From Paracoccus sp. JM45 (GTDB lineage Bacteria; Pseudomonadota; Alphaproteobacteria; Rhodobacterales; Rhodobacteraceae), in NCBI RefSeq assembly GCF_003590715.1, contig NZ_QQVY01000005.1:139591-203590 (forward strand): a stretch of 64,000 nucleotides of DNA. Reading direction: 5' to 3'. The notes beneath the pieces were generated by a model. That model made no database searches and was not told the origin of the DNA. It saw only the letters and a program-made list of their open reading frames with translations. Made by a program: the position numbers and the translations under genes. Below, piece by piece: positions 55,518 to 64,000 of this stretch (positions are counted from its first letter, which is position 1; the number at the start of each line of letters is the position of its first letter).

Positions 55518-56672
55518 TCAGACCAACCTGACCCGCCCTGTCAAAAGGTTCTGCATCATCCCCTCCTTCACCAACCGGGCCTTGGCGAGGCGGGATTCGA
55601 GGGTCTGGATTTCGGCATCCATGTCCGAGAGGACGGCAGCGATAGCTTGTTGTTCTTTATGATCCACCGGCATCGTGAAACTGAAGCCCAGAATCTGACT
55701 TGGCGCCAAGTTGTTGATAGCAGAGCCAGATAGGATCACGTTCAGTTGGTTGCGGTATTCGTCCGACTGCAACAAGAAGGGCACATACCCATCGGCGGCG
55801 GCACCCGCGGTAGGACGAAAACATCCCATAAACGCCCCAAAGGTATAGGCCGAGCCGTCCTCGTCCCAAAAAATACCAGCTTTTCCGACCAATGCCCGGC
55901 TGCCGTTGGCCATGCAGACGAGGACATCTCCGCGCTTCAAATGCTGAACCTGCTTAACTCGATCTTTCCGAACATGCTGAACGTCAGAATAAACGATCTT
56001 GCCGTTCTGGACGTTGTTCGCCCTCAAAAGCATGATTGAGGCAGGTGTCTCCGTTTCGAATAGGTCAGCGCTACCGTCGTAGCTAACACCACGGAGGCAG
56101 ACCCCAAGGCCACCCAACTTCCTAACCTCCCACTCCCCCGAGAACCCCGGGAGGCGGCGGCGGGCAGTGAGGAGGTCTTGCATCGCGCCCTGCTTGATTA
56201 GGCGCTTCTTGGCGATCACCCGTTCCAATCCCGCTACTACCCCATCTGCATCCGATAAGGCGGCGGCGATGGCCTGTTGTTCGGGGAGATCGTCGGGAGC
56301 AAGAACCTTGATCGCGTGCAAATCATTCCTGTTCACGCCCGGAACGCCTGTCTTCCCGCTCTGTCCCGCAAAATCAAAGCGTTGGAGGAGATAGTAACAG
56401 AAGCGCGGATTGTTGCCGTGGAAGTTTGAGACGAAGAGGGTTGTGTTTAACGGCCAGTAGGGGCCGTCCACAAAGAAGACTTTCCCAATGGTTCCATATC
56501 GCCCGGTGACAAGCCCCGGACCGATCTTGATTGGTTCGTTGTGCCAGTCCTCGGGACCAGAGGATGAGATGATCGGAACTTCACCATCAACGCGAAGCCG
56601 CTTGGGAAGATCAAAGCCACGTTGAAGAGTTACGATCTGACCAAGTGGTTTGCTGGTCCAACCACCGCTCAT
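55518..56672 (-). CDS. hsdS: Type I restriction-modification specificity (HsdS) subunit
   Basis: A 384-residue protein with two target-recognition domains (about residues 5-130 and 180-330). Each is followed by a conserved spacer helix: EQQAIAAALSDADGVVAGLE then LIKQGAMQDLL, and EQQAIAAVLSDMDAEIQTLE then LVKEGMMQNLL. The two spacers are near-repeats, as required for the pseudo-symmetric complex. The bipartite target cannot be read from sequence. Its start overlaps the hsdM stop by 4 bp (ATGA). Confidence 0.94.
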   Translation of the reverse strand: MSGGWTSKPLGQIVTLQRGFDLPKRLRVDGEVPIISSSGPEDWHNEPIKIGPGLVTGRYGTIGKVFFVDGPYWPLNTTLFVSNFHGNNPRFCYYLLQRFDFAGQSGKTGVPGVNRNDLHAIKVLAPDDLPEQQAIAAALSDADGVVAGLERVIAKKRLIKQGAMQDLLTARRRLPGFSGEWEVRKLGGLGVCLRGVSYDGSADLFETETPASIMLLRANNVQNGKIVYSDVQHVRKDRVKQVQHLKRGDVLVCMANGSRALVGKAGIFWDEDGSAYTFGAFMGCFRPTAGAAADGYVPFLLQSDEYRNQLNVILSGSAINNLAPSQILGFSFTMPVDHKEQQAIAAVLSDMDAEIQTLESRLAKARLVKEGMMQNLLTGRVRLV

Positions 56673-59107
56673 CTCGCCACCCCCATCGTAGCCAGATGCC
56701 GGGCCACCCGCGCCTCCAGCCCAGCCAGATCCTCCATGATCTGCGGGAGGGTCTGGCCATAGCGTTCGGTCAGCACCCGCACGCGGGTGGTCAGGGTCTC
56801 GGTGCGCGCCTCAACCTCGGCCCCGATGGCGGCGGTGATGTCGGCCAGCCATTTATCATGCACCACAAGCAGCCGGATCCCGTCATCGGTCAGCGTTGGA
56901 TAGTGCTTCAGCACCGCCTCGTTCAGCCGTGCCTCGGCGTCCTTCGCAGCCTTCTTTGCCGCAGCCTCAGCCGCGATCAAGCGAACGGCCTGCTTCAGCA
57001 GTGGCCTTTCGTCGGTCTCTGCCTCACCCGATGCCGTGCGCGCCTTGACCGAAGCGGCGCTCAGCTTGCCCGTATCGGTCAGGGCGAATTCCAGCAGTCC
57101 TCCCTCGGCCCCGTGCTCTTCGGCCAGTTCCTCGATCTCGCGGCCCAGCTCTTCGGCTTGGGCGGTGGCATCATCCAGTTCCTGCTTAAGGTCGGGGAAG
57201 AAGCGCGCGGTGATCAGGCGCGGCGGGATCACATCGGCCACAAGGCGCACCTTGTTCACCGTCAGGTCGCCCTCTTCCAGCCATTTTACCTTGCCGTCAG
57301 CGCTGGTCTCCTTGCGCGCCTCGCGCAGGTCACGCGCCTCCAGCCAGCCGCCGCCCGAGATGATAAACACGTCATCCTGCATACTGGCCGCCCAATAGGA
57401 CATCAGGCGTTGATAGGCCTCATATTTGTCCACTAAGGGCGCAGCGTCAAAGCGGGTCAGCATATCCTCGGCGATGCTGTGGATCATGTCGCGGGGATGA
57501 TCGCCCTGCTGAATGTTCGTCAGCAGTCGTTCGTTCGCTGTGGTCCAGTGGTCGAGGATGCCCGTGACCTGCGTTCGGAAAGCCGCGAAATCCGGGTGGT
57601 TGCGGATGGTAGCGCGCACCTGGTCAGGCGCGACCAGCGGATCGGCATAACCCTTGCGCGCGTTCGGCCCGAACAGCGTGGCGCGCAGGTTGGGCATAAC
57701 GTCCCAGAACTCGCGTAAGGCGTCGATGTCGCGCTCTGGCACACCGCCATGCAGGTGGGCGGTGATGTCCTGCAGATCCTCGGGTTCAGAACCGTCGATG
57801 TAGCGCGGGATGTTCAGGTTGAAGTCGTTCCGGGTAATCTCATCGAAGGGCACGAGACGGGAATAGCCGTGTATGGTCTGCTGGCGGGTAAAGGCGTCGA
57901 CGATCTTGTGGATGTCACGCTCGCGCAGGCGGTTCTTATTGCCGTCCTTGATGAAGCCCTTTGAGCCGTCGATCATGAAGACGGGACGCGCGGCAGTGGC
58001 CTCGGACTTGTCCAGGACAATGATCGAGGCCGGAATGCCGGTGCCGTAGAACAGGTTGGCAGGCAGGCCGATGATGCCCTTAATGTAACCGCGTTTCAGG
58101 ATACGCTCACGCAGCTTTGCCTCGGCATTCCCGCGGAAGAGGACGCCGTGGGGAAGGATGACCGCGCCGGAGCCAGTGGCCTTCATCGAAGCGAGGGTGT
58201 GCAATAGGAACGCAAAGTCGCCGTTCTTGGCAGGCGGCTCGCCATCGTCGAAGCGGCCATAGCGGGTTTCGGCGGTGAGGCCCGACGCCCAGGCCTTAGT
58301 GGAGAAGGGCGGGTTGGCGACAACGAAGTCGAAGGTTTCGAGGCTTTGGCCGTCAGCCAGGAAAGCAGGCTCCGCGATGACATCGCCTTGCGCGATTTCC
58401 GCCGTGGCGCGGTTGTGCATGATCATGTTCATGCGCGCGAGGCCGCGGGTCGCGATATCCATTTCTTGTCCGTAGATGCCAATCTGCACTCGGGCCGTTT
58501 CCGCGGCCTTAAGCAACAGTGAGCCAGATCCGCAAGTTGGGTCGTAAACCGACTGTCTGGGGCTTGTAGCCCGGCTGATGCCCGCTACGGCTGCGACGAT
58601 GCGCGACACCTCGGCGGGGGTGTAGAATTGGCCTTTGGACTTGCCTGCCTCGGTCGCGAAGTTGCGCATGAGGTATTCGTAGGCGTCGCCCAAGATATCG
58701 TCGCCATCGGCGCGGTTCTTGGTGAAATTCAGCTCTTCCCGGCTAAATATATTGATCAATGCGGTCAAAGTATTGATCATCTTCTGGCCGCGGCCGAACT
58801 TCTCAGGGTCGTTGAAGAACGCCCGGTCAATGACGCCGCTAAGGTCGTTCTCTTCGGCGATGCGCGCGATGATCTTGTCCATCCCCTCGCCGATGTTCTT
58901 CGATCCGCGCAGGGCCTTAATATCAGCAAATGATGCGCCAGCCGGCACTTCGATCAGTGCATCCACTTGGCCAGCGCGGTCCGAGACGTATTTCACGAAA
59001 AGAAGCGTTAGGATGTAGTCCTTGTAGAGCGAAGCATCCATCCCGCCTCGGAGCTGGTCGCAACTTTCCCAAAGGGACCGGTAGATATCGCTTTTCTTAA
59101 TCGCCAT
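56669..59107 (-). CDS. hsdM: Type I restriction-modification methylase (HsdM) subunit, long form
   Basis: An 812-residue N6-adenine methyltransferase. The SAM-binding DPTCGSG (residues 189-195) and catalytic NPPF (265-268) are intact, giving protective methylation. About 300 C-terminal residues after the usual HsdM core form an extra helical/coiled region with LVVHDKWLADI near the end; standard HsdM proteins are around 500 residues, though long forms are known. It is the first gene of the operon, transcribed leftward from the 59,108-59,385 gap, and coupled to hsdS. Confidence 0.94.
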   Translation of the reverse strand: MAIKKSDIYRSLWESCDQLRGGMDASLYKDYILTLLFVKYVSDRAGQVDALIEVPAGASFADIKALRGSKNIGEGMDKIIARIAEENDLSGVIDRAFFNDPEKFGRGQKMINTLTALINIFSREELNFTKNRADGDDILGDAYEYLMRNFATEAGKSKGQFYTPAEVSRIVAAVAGISRATSPRQSVYDPTCGSGSLLLKAAETARVQIGIYGQEMDIATRGLARMNMIMHNRATAEIAQGDVIAEPAFLADGQSLETFDFVVANPPFSTKAWASGLTAETRYGRFDDGEPPAKNGDFAFLLHTLASMKATGSGAVILPHGVLFRGNAEAKLRERILKRGYIKGIIGLPANLFYGTGIPASIIVLDKSEATAARPVFMIDGSKGFIKDGNKNRLRERDIHKIVDAFTRQQTIHGYSRLVPFDEITRNDFNLNIPRYIDGSEPEDLQDITAHLHGGVPERDIDALREFWDVMPNLRATLFGPNARKGYADPLVAPDQVRATIRNHPDFAAFRTQVTGILDHWTTANERLLTNIQQGDHPRDMIHSIAEDMLTRFDAAPLVDKYEAYQRLMSYWAASMQDDVFIISGGGWLEARDLREARKETSADGKVKWLEEGDLTVNKVRLVADVIPPRLITARFFPDLKQELDDATAQAEELGREIEELAEEHGAEGGLLEFALTDTGKLSAASVKARTASGEAETDERPLLKQAVRLIAAEAAAKKAAKDAEARLNEAVLKHYPTLTDDGIRLLVVHDKWLADITAAIGAEVEARTETLTTRVRVLTERYGQTLPQIMEDLAGLEARVARHLATMGVAR

Positions 59108-59385
59108 GGCTCAATCTCGCTCGTCTACATTTATCAGGTCCGATGAGCATAAGCTGCCATTCTCTGAGGAGGCTCAAACCGTAGACCACATCGAAGCAGT
59201 GCTACATGTGCGCCAGAAAACAGTCGAATGTGAAGAGCAAACAAGGTCAATCATACTTATCGCGTCCAATGAACCGAAGAGTTTCAACATGGAAGCGAAG
59301 TGGGCCACTGCGTGACAAGGGAATGGTCTATCCTGGACAATGCCTGACGCATTGATAACCTGATGCCATTTCGAAGGACCGCCAT

Positions 59386-62232
59386 TTGGACATGCCCATT
59401 CCCGCTTGCCCGCTATGCCTCGAACCAGGCGATAGGATCGCGCCACAGCGCCATGCAGCTTGTTGGGGTGATCTGACTGCCACTGAGCAAATGGATCTTC
59501 TGGCGCGCCTTGGAGAGGCTCTCACGCATGGCTGGACTGGCTTCGATATCAGCGACGCGCATGGGCATTTTCATTTCGTGCGGCGCCAAGCATTTGGACC
59601 GCCGCGACTGATCACAGGCGCGACCGATCCGCTGCTGCCGCTGCTGGCACGAAGTATCGATGGCGCTGCGCAGGTAGATTTAGCCGTCGCTTTTGCACTG
59701 GATTCTGGCGTGCGGCTGTTGGAACCATGGTTGCGTGATCTGCTTAATCGTGGCGGACGGCTTCGGGTCGTGGTCGGCGACTATATGGACGTCACGGAGC
59801 CCGCAGCCCTGCGGAGACTTGAAGATCTTGAAGGGGCAGATCTCCGAATCTTTGAGACAGGGACTAGCTCTTTTCATCCCAAGGCTTGGCTGTTTCGTGC
59901 TGCGGACCGGACTGGCTCTGCCATCGTGGGCAGTTCGAACCTGTCGCGGACTGCGCTAACAACAGGAGTGGAGTGGAACCTGCACAGCGAGAACGCCACA
60001 GATGTTGTGCAGGACGCCTTCGAGTCGCTTCTCAGCCATCCCTCGGCACGAGTGCTGACCTCCGGTTGGATCGATGCCTATGCCGTGCGCAGAGGCCGCA
60101 CGGCGCTAACTGATATCGCGCAGACCATAGTTGCAGACGAGCCGCCCGATCCAGCGCCGAGACCCCATCCCATCCAGCAGGCGGCCCTAGATGCGCTTGG
60201 CGCCACGCGCCGAGCAGGTCGCCGAAAGGGTCTGGTTGTTCTTGCCACCGGTCTTGGGAAGACCTGGTTGGCTGCTTTCGACAGTCTGCCTTTTCAGAGA
60301 GTTTTGTTCGTGGCCCATCGCGAAGAGATACTGAACCAAGCAATGTCCTCTTTTCGACGTATTCGCCCTGAAGCTCGCTTCGGTCGGTATGATGGCAACG
60401 AAAAGAACACCTCGGCAGAAGTCCTCTTCGCATCGATACAAACGATTGGGCGCAAAGCACATCTACATCGCTTCGATCCTAATGCTTTTGACTATATCGT
60501 GGTGGACGAGTTTCATCATGCGTCAGCAGCTAGCTATCGCGGGCTTCTCGATCATTTCTCACCGTCGTTTCTATTGGGGCTGACAGCAACACCTGACCGC
60601 GCGGACGGTGAGAGCCTTCTCGAGCTTTGTGACGAAAATTTGGTCTATCAGTGCGACTTGTTCGAAGGCATCGAAGCGGGCTTGCTGGCTCCTTTCCAGT
60701 ATCTAGGTGTGCCGGACGAAGTCGATTATGCGCAGATCCCGTGGAGATCCTCGCAATTTGACCCAACTGCACTGGACGCTGCAATCGTCACTGAGGCGCG
60801 TGCAGCGAATGCTCTGGAGCAGTTCAATTTGCACCGTGAAGGGCCTGCGATAGGTTTTTGCTGCTCGGTTCGACATGCCGAGTTCATGGCCGACTTCTTT
60901 CAGCGTCATGGTATAAAAGCGGTTGCCGTCCATTCTGGACCTGGTTCTGCGCCGCGCACGACATCGCTGGAACAACTAGGTAGAGGAGAAATCGACATTC
61001 TCTTCGCTGTCGATATGTTTAACGAAGGCGTCGATGTCCCAAATATCGGCACGGTGATGATGCTCAGGCCGACCGAAAGTGCGATTATCTGGCTACAGCA
61101 GCTTGGCCGCGGGCTGCGTCGGGTCGAAGGGAAGCTGCTGCGGGTTATCGACTACATCGGTAATCATCGGATATTTTTGACGAAGCTGCGTGCACTGCTT
61201 GGTGCAGGACCCGGATATCGATCTCTTTCGCAACGCCTGGAAGAAGCTTTCAATAATAACCTCAGTCTTCCCGCGGGCTGTAGCGTGACTTACGATCTGG
61301 AAGTCGTAGAGATCCTGCGTGCTCTGTTACGTAAGACTCCAGCGGGAACTGATCTCGAAATGCGCTATCGTGACTTTCATCTGCGTCACGAGCGCCGTCC
61401 GACCGCTGCTGAAATAGCAGCTGAAGGTTTTGATCCATCGCGAAACGGTCATGGTGGCTGGTTTGATTTCGTTCGCGATATGGGTGACCCCGTAGATGAT
61501 CGTGCAATGATGAAAGTAGCGGAGCTGCTTCGCACGATTGAACGTGATGCAGCGTTGGACGTGTCCGCCCTGATGGCGCTTTCAAGTATCAATGGCGCAC
61601 CCGCTAGTCAGGAGGGCTTGGCTCGGTGGGCATTCCATCCTCTCGTGAAACGTGAAGATCAGCATTTGTCGCTGATACGTGACGATCCCGGCGGGAAGGG
61701 CGCTCGGATGATCCAGGAGCTAGTGGCTTGGCGTTTATCGATCTTAAAGCCAGATCAGGTTGATGAATCGCCTGCGCCAACGTCTGTTGCTGGACCTGGC
61801 TTATGGATCGAATATATGCGCGAACAGATCCCCCCTCTCTTTGGAGCAGTTTTCAATCCAGGCAATTGGAAATCGGGTATCGTGCGGTTGGAGCGTGATC
61901 TTATCTTACTGACTACGCTACATAAAAAGGACATGGCCTCCGGTAATCACTATCAGGATGAGTTTCTTTCACCAGATGTCGTAAGCTGGCAAAGCCAATC
62001 CCGAACACGTCGGGACAGCAAGGTTGGCCGTATCCTGCTCGCTGAAGAACCAGACGTTCGTGTGCATTTGTTTGTCCGGGCAAATAAGCTTCGTAACGGA
62101 AAGGCAGCGCCTTTTCTCTATTGTGGGCGACCTCAATTCGATGGTGCGGACGGCGAGCAGCCGATTACTATCCAATGGCGCTTAGCTGAACAGATACCGA
62201 GGCACTTCTGGGGTGCTCTGGGGATCGTCTGA
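59386..62232 (+). CDS. PLD-nuclease/SF2-helicase fusion with DUF3427
   Basis: A 948-residue protein. Order: a possible zinc knuckle (Cys8, Cys11, His23, Cys26), a phospholipase-D-type nuclease (His164-x-Lys166 and SSN at 183-185), an SF2 helicase with Walker A ATGLGKT (287-293) and DEFHH (374-378) and an LGRGLRR arginine-finger motif, and a C-terminal DUF3427-like domain (HLFVRANKLR, APFLYCG). This layout occurs in stand-alone defence-type proteins that may restrict phage DNA. The TTG at 59386 is favoured because AAGGA lies seven bases before it. It is divergent from hsdM and convergent with the UDG-like gene. Confidence 0.85.
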   Translation: MDMPIPACPLCLEPGDRIAPQRHAACWGDLTATEQMDLLARLGEALTHGWTGFDISDAHGHFHFVRRQAFGPPRLITGATDPLLPLLARSIDGAAQVDLAVAFALDSGVRLLEPWLRDLLNRGGRLRVVVGDYMDVTEPAALRRLEDLEGADLRIFETGTSSFHPKAWLFRAADRTGSAIVGSSNLSRTALTTGVEWNLHSENATDVVQDAFESLLSHPSARVLTSGWIDAYAVRRGRTALTDIAQTIVADEPPDPAPRPHPIQQAALDALGATRRAGRRKGLVVLATGLGKTWLAAFDSLPFQRVLFVAHREEILNQAMSSFRRIRPEARFGRYDGNEKNTSAEVLFASIQTIGRKAHLHRFDPNAFDYIVVDEFHHASAASYRGLLDHFSPSFLLGLTATPDRADGESLLELCDENLVYQCDLFEGIEAGLLAPFQYLGVPDEVDYAQIPWRSSQFDPTALDAAIVTEARAANALEQFNLHREGPAIGFCCSVRHAEFMADFFQRHGIKAVAVHSGPGSAPRTTSLEQLGRGEIDILFAVDMFNEGVDVPNIGTVMMLRPTESAIIWLQQLGRGLRRVEGKLLRVIDYIGNHRIFLTKLRALLGAGPGYRSLSQRLEEAFNNNLSLPAGCSVTYDLEVVEILRALLRKTPAGTDLEMRYRDFHLRHERRPTAAEIAAEGFDPSRNGHGGWFDFVRDMGDPVDDRAMMKVAELLRTIERDAALDVSALMALSSINGAPASQEGLARWAFHPLVKREDQHLSLIRDDPGGKGARMIQELVAWRLSILKPDQVDESPAPTSVAGPGLWIEYMREQIPPLFGAVFNPGNWKSGIVRLERDLILLTTLHKKDMASGNHYQDEFLSPDVVSWQSQSRTRRDSKVGRILLAEEPDVRVHLFVRANKLRNGKAAPFLYCGRPQFDGADGEQPITIQWRLAEQIPRHFWGALGIV

Positions 62233-62303
62233 CAGTAATCATTGAACGGAAAAATGGTTGCGGAGAGCGTGCAGTTCATTTGTCCATGTGAAGAAGCATG
62301 GGT

Positions 62304-63428
62304 TCAGTTTTCGCGCAAATGTTCCAAGGCCGCCGAATCGAGGCTGATCTTACTGGTCATGCTGCCTGTTCCATTCCAGGCAGGGTTACTCGTGATAGAG
62401 ATTTCCGCGGTCTGTATGGCGCGGTAGCAAGCGCAAACGTATGCAATCGCGCATATAAGGTGATCTTGCGATGCATAGCGACAAGCGCGAGCGATCGCCT
62501 CGAGATCGTTGATCAAGCTCCTTTCAAACTGCGTATAGTTCGTCTCGTCATGAGAGATCTGAAATTCAAAAGGATCGAGTGATATGACCAGATCGAGGCG
62601 ATGATCGCTAACGTCGGTGCCACTTGGGCTGCAATTAGCAACTTGCGCGCTCAATTGCACGTCACGTAGTTCGAACTGGCGTTGAGTAGGGAATACGGAC
62701 CGGGAAGCAATTGCACGCCCGTAACGTGCGTCATCCTCTGAAAGGCGGGCAAGTTCAGTGGCTGCTTCGCGCCAGATGTCCGGGATGGCTCGCCACAGCT
62801 CAGGATGTAGGCCGCGGGTCTGAGGTGAAGGGTGTGCAGAGATGAAGACCTTCAGCCCTCTGGCCTCTAGAGATTTGCGCGCCTTTTCTGCCTTCTTGCC
62901 GACAAGAACGACGACTTGCAGACATGGCAGTATATCGAGCAACATGTCGATGCAGGACAGACCGTCTTTCCATTCTTGGCTGTAAACTTGAATATCGTTG
63001 TTCCACCAAGGTATAGCATTCCAAAGAACAGTCTGCCTTCTGTCGATTTCTGCTTCCCTCATGAAGCAAAAAAGGGCCTCGGCTGTAGGGTCATTGTTAT
63101 CGCGCGAGATGAAGCCTGATCCGCTTGGTCCATCCTTGTCTGGATCAGTCATGGGGCCGGGCTTTTCCATAATGAAGAGCATCTGCGCTTTCACGCCGCC
63201 ATCCAGAGGATCGAAGTCGGGAACTTGCCCGCGGTTCTCGTTCCGTAGAGTGTCCACCAGTCGCGAAAGCGGTTCGATATGAGCCTGATGTAACATCCCT
63301 CGACGCTTGATAATGTCGCTTTCTGACTTCAGGCTGCGGGGCGTGATGGGATATTCGATACCGTCATCATCAATAAAGCTGAACGTGAGCTTATCATCCG
63401 CATCGTAGACAAATTTGTTTTTCGTCAC
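62304..63428 (-). CDS. Uracil-DNA-glycosylase-superfamily protein with extra C-terminal domain
   Basis: A 374-residue protein. Residues about 80-225 show the UDG fold: LFIMEKPGPM (87-91 in the place of the GEAPG motif), TVLWNAIPWW (136-142), LPCLQVVVLVGKKA, and the SAHPSP motif (197-202). The C-terminal 150 residues have no counterpart I know and carry several cysteines. Glycosylases of this superfamily remove bases from DNA; stand-alone family members have been tied to anti-phage action on modified phage DNA. The GTG start follows GAGAGGAGGG. It lies 23 bp after the small upstream gene. Confidence 0.78.
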   Translation of the reverse strand: MTKNKFVYDADDKLTFSFIDDDGIEYPITPRSLKSESDIIKRRGMLHQAHIEPLSRLVDTLRNENRGQVPDFDPLDGGVKAQMLFIMEKPGPMTDPDKDGPSGSGFISRDNNDPTAEALFCFMREAEIDRRQTVLWNAIPWWNNDIQVYSQEWKDGLSCIDMLLDILPCLQVVVLVGKKAEKARKSLEARGLKVFISAHPSPQTRGLHPELWRAIPDIWREAATELARLSEDDARYGRAIASRSVFPTQRQFELRDVQLSAQVANCSPSGTDVSDHRLDLVISLDPFEFQISHDETNYTQFERSLINDLEAIARACRYASQDHLICAIAYVCACYRAIQTAEISITSNPAWNGTGSMTSKISLDSAALEHLREN

Positions 63429-63451
63429 GGTATTCGCCCTCCTCTCAAGTC

Positions 63452-63865
63452 TTAACCCAGCGCCTTGATAATATCAGAGCCGAGGCTGCGAGTATTTTTA
63501 GCGTTTCCCATCGAGTTCATCGGGTTCACTCCTATCTGACGTGCAATGTCGCGCAGCACCGGCTTTGCTTGGGGAAGAAGATGGCCGTCGTCGCGGACGA
63601 TGATTGATCCATTTTCAAGCTGCGTAACCTGAAAGCTGGACCAGAGAGCCGAGGCGACTTCTTTCATTTGCTCAAGTGGGGTTGATTGCCGTTCAGCTGG
63701 TTTTAGAATCTTATTGACCGGCAAATAGGTGCTGCCATTCACATCGCGTAGCATCGGGATCAGTTCATCTGTCGAACAGTTGAGCACCTCTCGGATCGAA
63801 GGTTCATTCTCGTCAAGCACGATTTGCAGGATCATGATACGCGACGCGTAGCTGAGTGTGCTCAT
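63452..63865 (-). CDS. Unknown small protein co-operonic with the UDG-like gene
   Basis: A 137-residue protein. The N-terminus (LSYASRIMILQIVLDENEPS) and a strand-rich middle (NGSIIVRDDGHLLP) can be described but not assigned. Its stop lies 23 bp before the UDG-like start, on the same strand, so the two are likely one operon and the protein may be a partner or regulator. The family is unrecognised. Confidence 0.65.
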   Translation of the reverse strand: MSTLSYASRIMILQIVLDENEPSIREVLNCSTDELIPMLRDVNGSTYLPVNKILKPAERQSTPLEQMKEVASALWSSFQVTQLENGSIIVRDDGHLLPQAKPVLRDIARQIGVNPMNSMGNAKNTRSLGSDIIKALG

Positions 63866-63955
63866 ATTGAAGTTAATGCGTGTAGATGACGTAAGAGGTG
63901 GTCCTGAATTTTCGACCAGTTTTCCGCCGGGCTAAGCTATAGCATGGGTTTCATG

Positions 63956-64000
63956 TCAGGCGGCGGCTTTCAGGTGTTGATTGTGAGTATCATAGGCCTC
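63956..64000 (-). CDS. C-terminal end of an unidentified gene cut by the window edge
   Basis: Reading left from the edge gives EAYDTHNQHLKAAA and a stop at 63956. The bases after it (a GGTGGTCCTGAATTTTCGAC-like stretch around 63,895) look like the end of an insertion sequence, so this may be the tail of a transposase, but neither point can be confirmed here. Confidence 0.35.
   Translation of the reverse strand, partial: EAYDTHNQHLKAAA

Larger units (their letters stand above)
42434..64000. mobile_element. Genomic island integrated at tRNA-Ser (right end outside the window)
   Basis: From the tRNA on, gene content switches from core metabolism to an integrase, a HipBA toxin-antitoxin pair, repeat tracts, transposase fragments, a restriction-modification operon and other defence-type genes, with mosaic base composition. 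No second attachment site is visible to 64,000. Its length and whether it is still mobile are not known. Confidence 0.85.

Noticed and set aside
59106..59315. 69-codon open frame between hsdM and the PLD-helicase
   Set aside because: It starts inside hsdM, has no ribosome site and no protein-like pattern; the gap is more likely the shared promoter region.

Overview
The window is chromosomal DNA of an alphaproteobacterium, most probably of the Rhodobacteraceae (Paracoccus/Rhodobacter relatives). The pointers are GC-rich codon use, a ScfR/PccR-type short-chain acyl-CoA regulator with TTTGCAAA boxes, a DUF2125 protein, a class I polyhydroxyalkanoate (PHA) cluster ordered phaZ-phaC-phaP-phaR with PhaR-type CTGC-N3-GCAG boxes, a tyrC-hisC pair, and a FrcBCA-type sugar importer. 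This placement is an inference from gene content.

Bases 1 to about 42,400 are ordinary core chromosome. In order they hold: the start of methylmalonate-semialdehyde dehydrogenase and a divergent LysR regulator; a CBS protein and coaD; an FAH-family hydrolase; a bactofilin overlapping an M23 peptidase; a PccR-like regulator; a Bcr-type exporter; msrA; dnaB; pyrE-pyrC; gap with a tiny membrane protein; a FliG-like protein; purB; a BrkB protein overlapping an SMR exporter; an ExbB/MotA-like plus OmpA/MotB-like pair; chaC; a DUF2125 protein; tyrC-hisC; rpsD; a ROK regulator facing frcB-frcC-frcA; a second Bcr-type exporter; a DsbA-like protein; a cold-shock gene; thrS; an MFS protein with an alpha/beta hydrolase; and the PHA cluster.

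At 42,434 a tRNA-Ser(GGA) is followed at once by a tyrosine recombinase, and the character of the DNA changes: lower and patchier GC, insertion-sequence fragments, a HipBA toxin-antitoxin pair and mostly defence-type genes. I read this as a genomic island integrated at the tRNA 3' end and running past the right edge. It holds HipBA with a paired operator, an N-acetyltransferase, a 1.2 kb apparently non-coding tract with a 21-bp-period ATGTAACAT repeat array and a perfect 16-bp inverted repeat, a GIY-YIG-like protein, an IS3 remnant, a possible Rep-like protein, an IS256 remnant, a YgjP-type metallopeptidase joined to a type I restriction-modification operon (hsdM-hsdS-hsdR), a PLD nuclease/SF2 helicase, and a convergent two-gene unit of a uracil-DNA-glycosylase-like protein and a small unknown protein.

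The most unusual items are the repeat/hairpin tract near the Rep-like gene (perhaps the replication or control region of an integrated element), the PLD-helicase facing the UDG-like pair (candidate defence module), and an orphan FliG-like protein a few kb from a MotA/MotB-like pair with no other flagellar genes.
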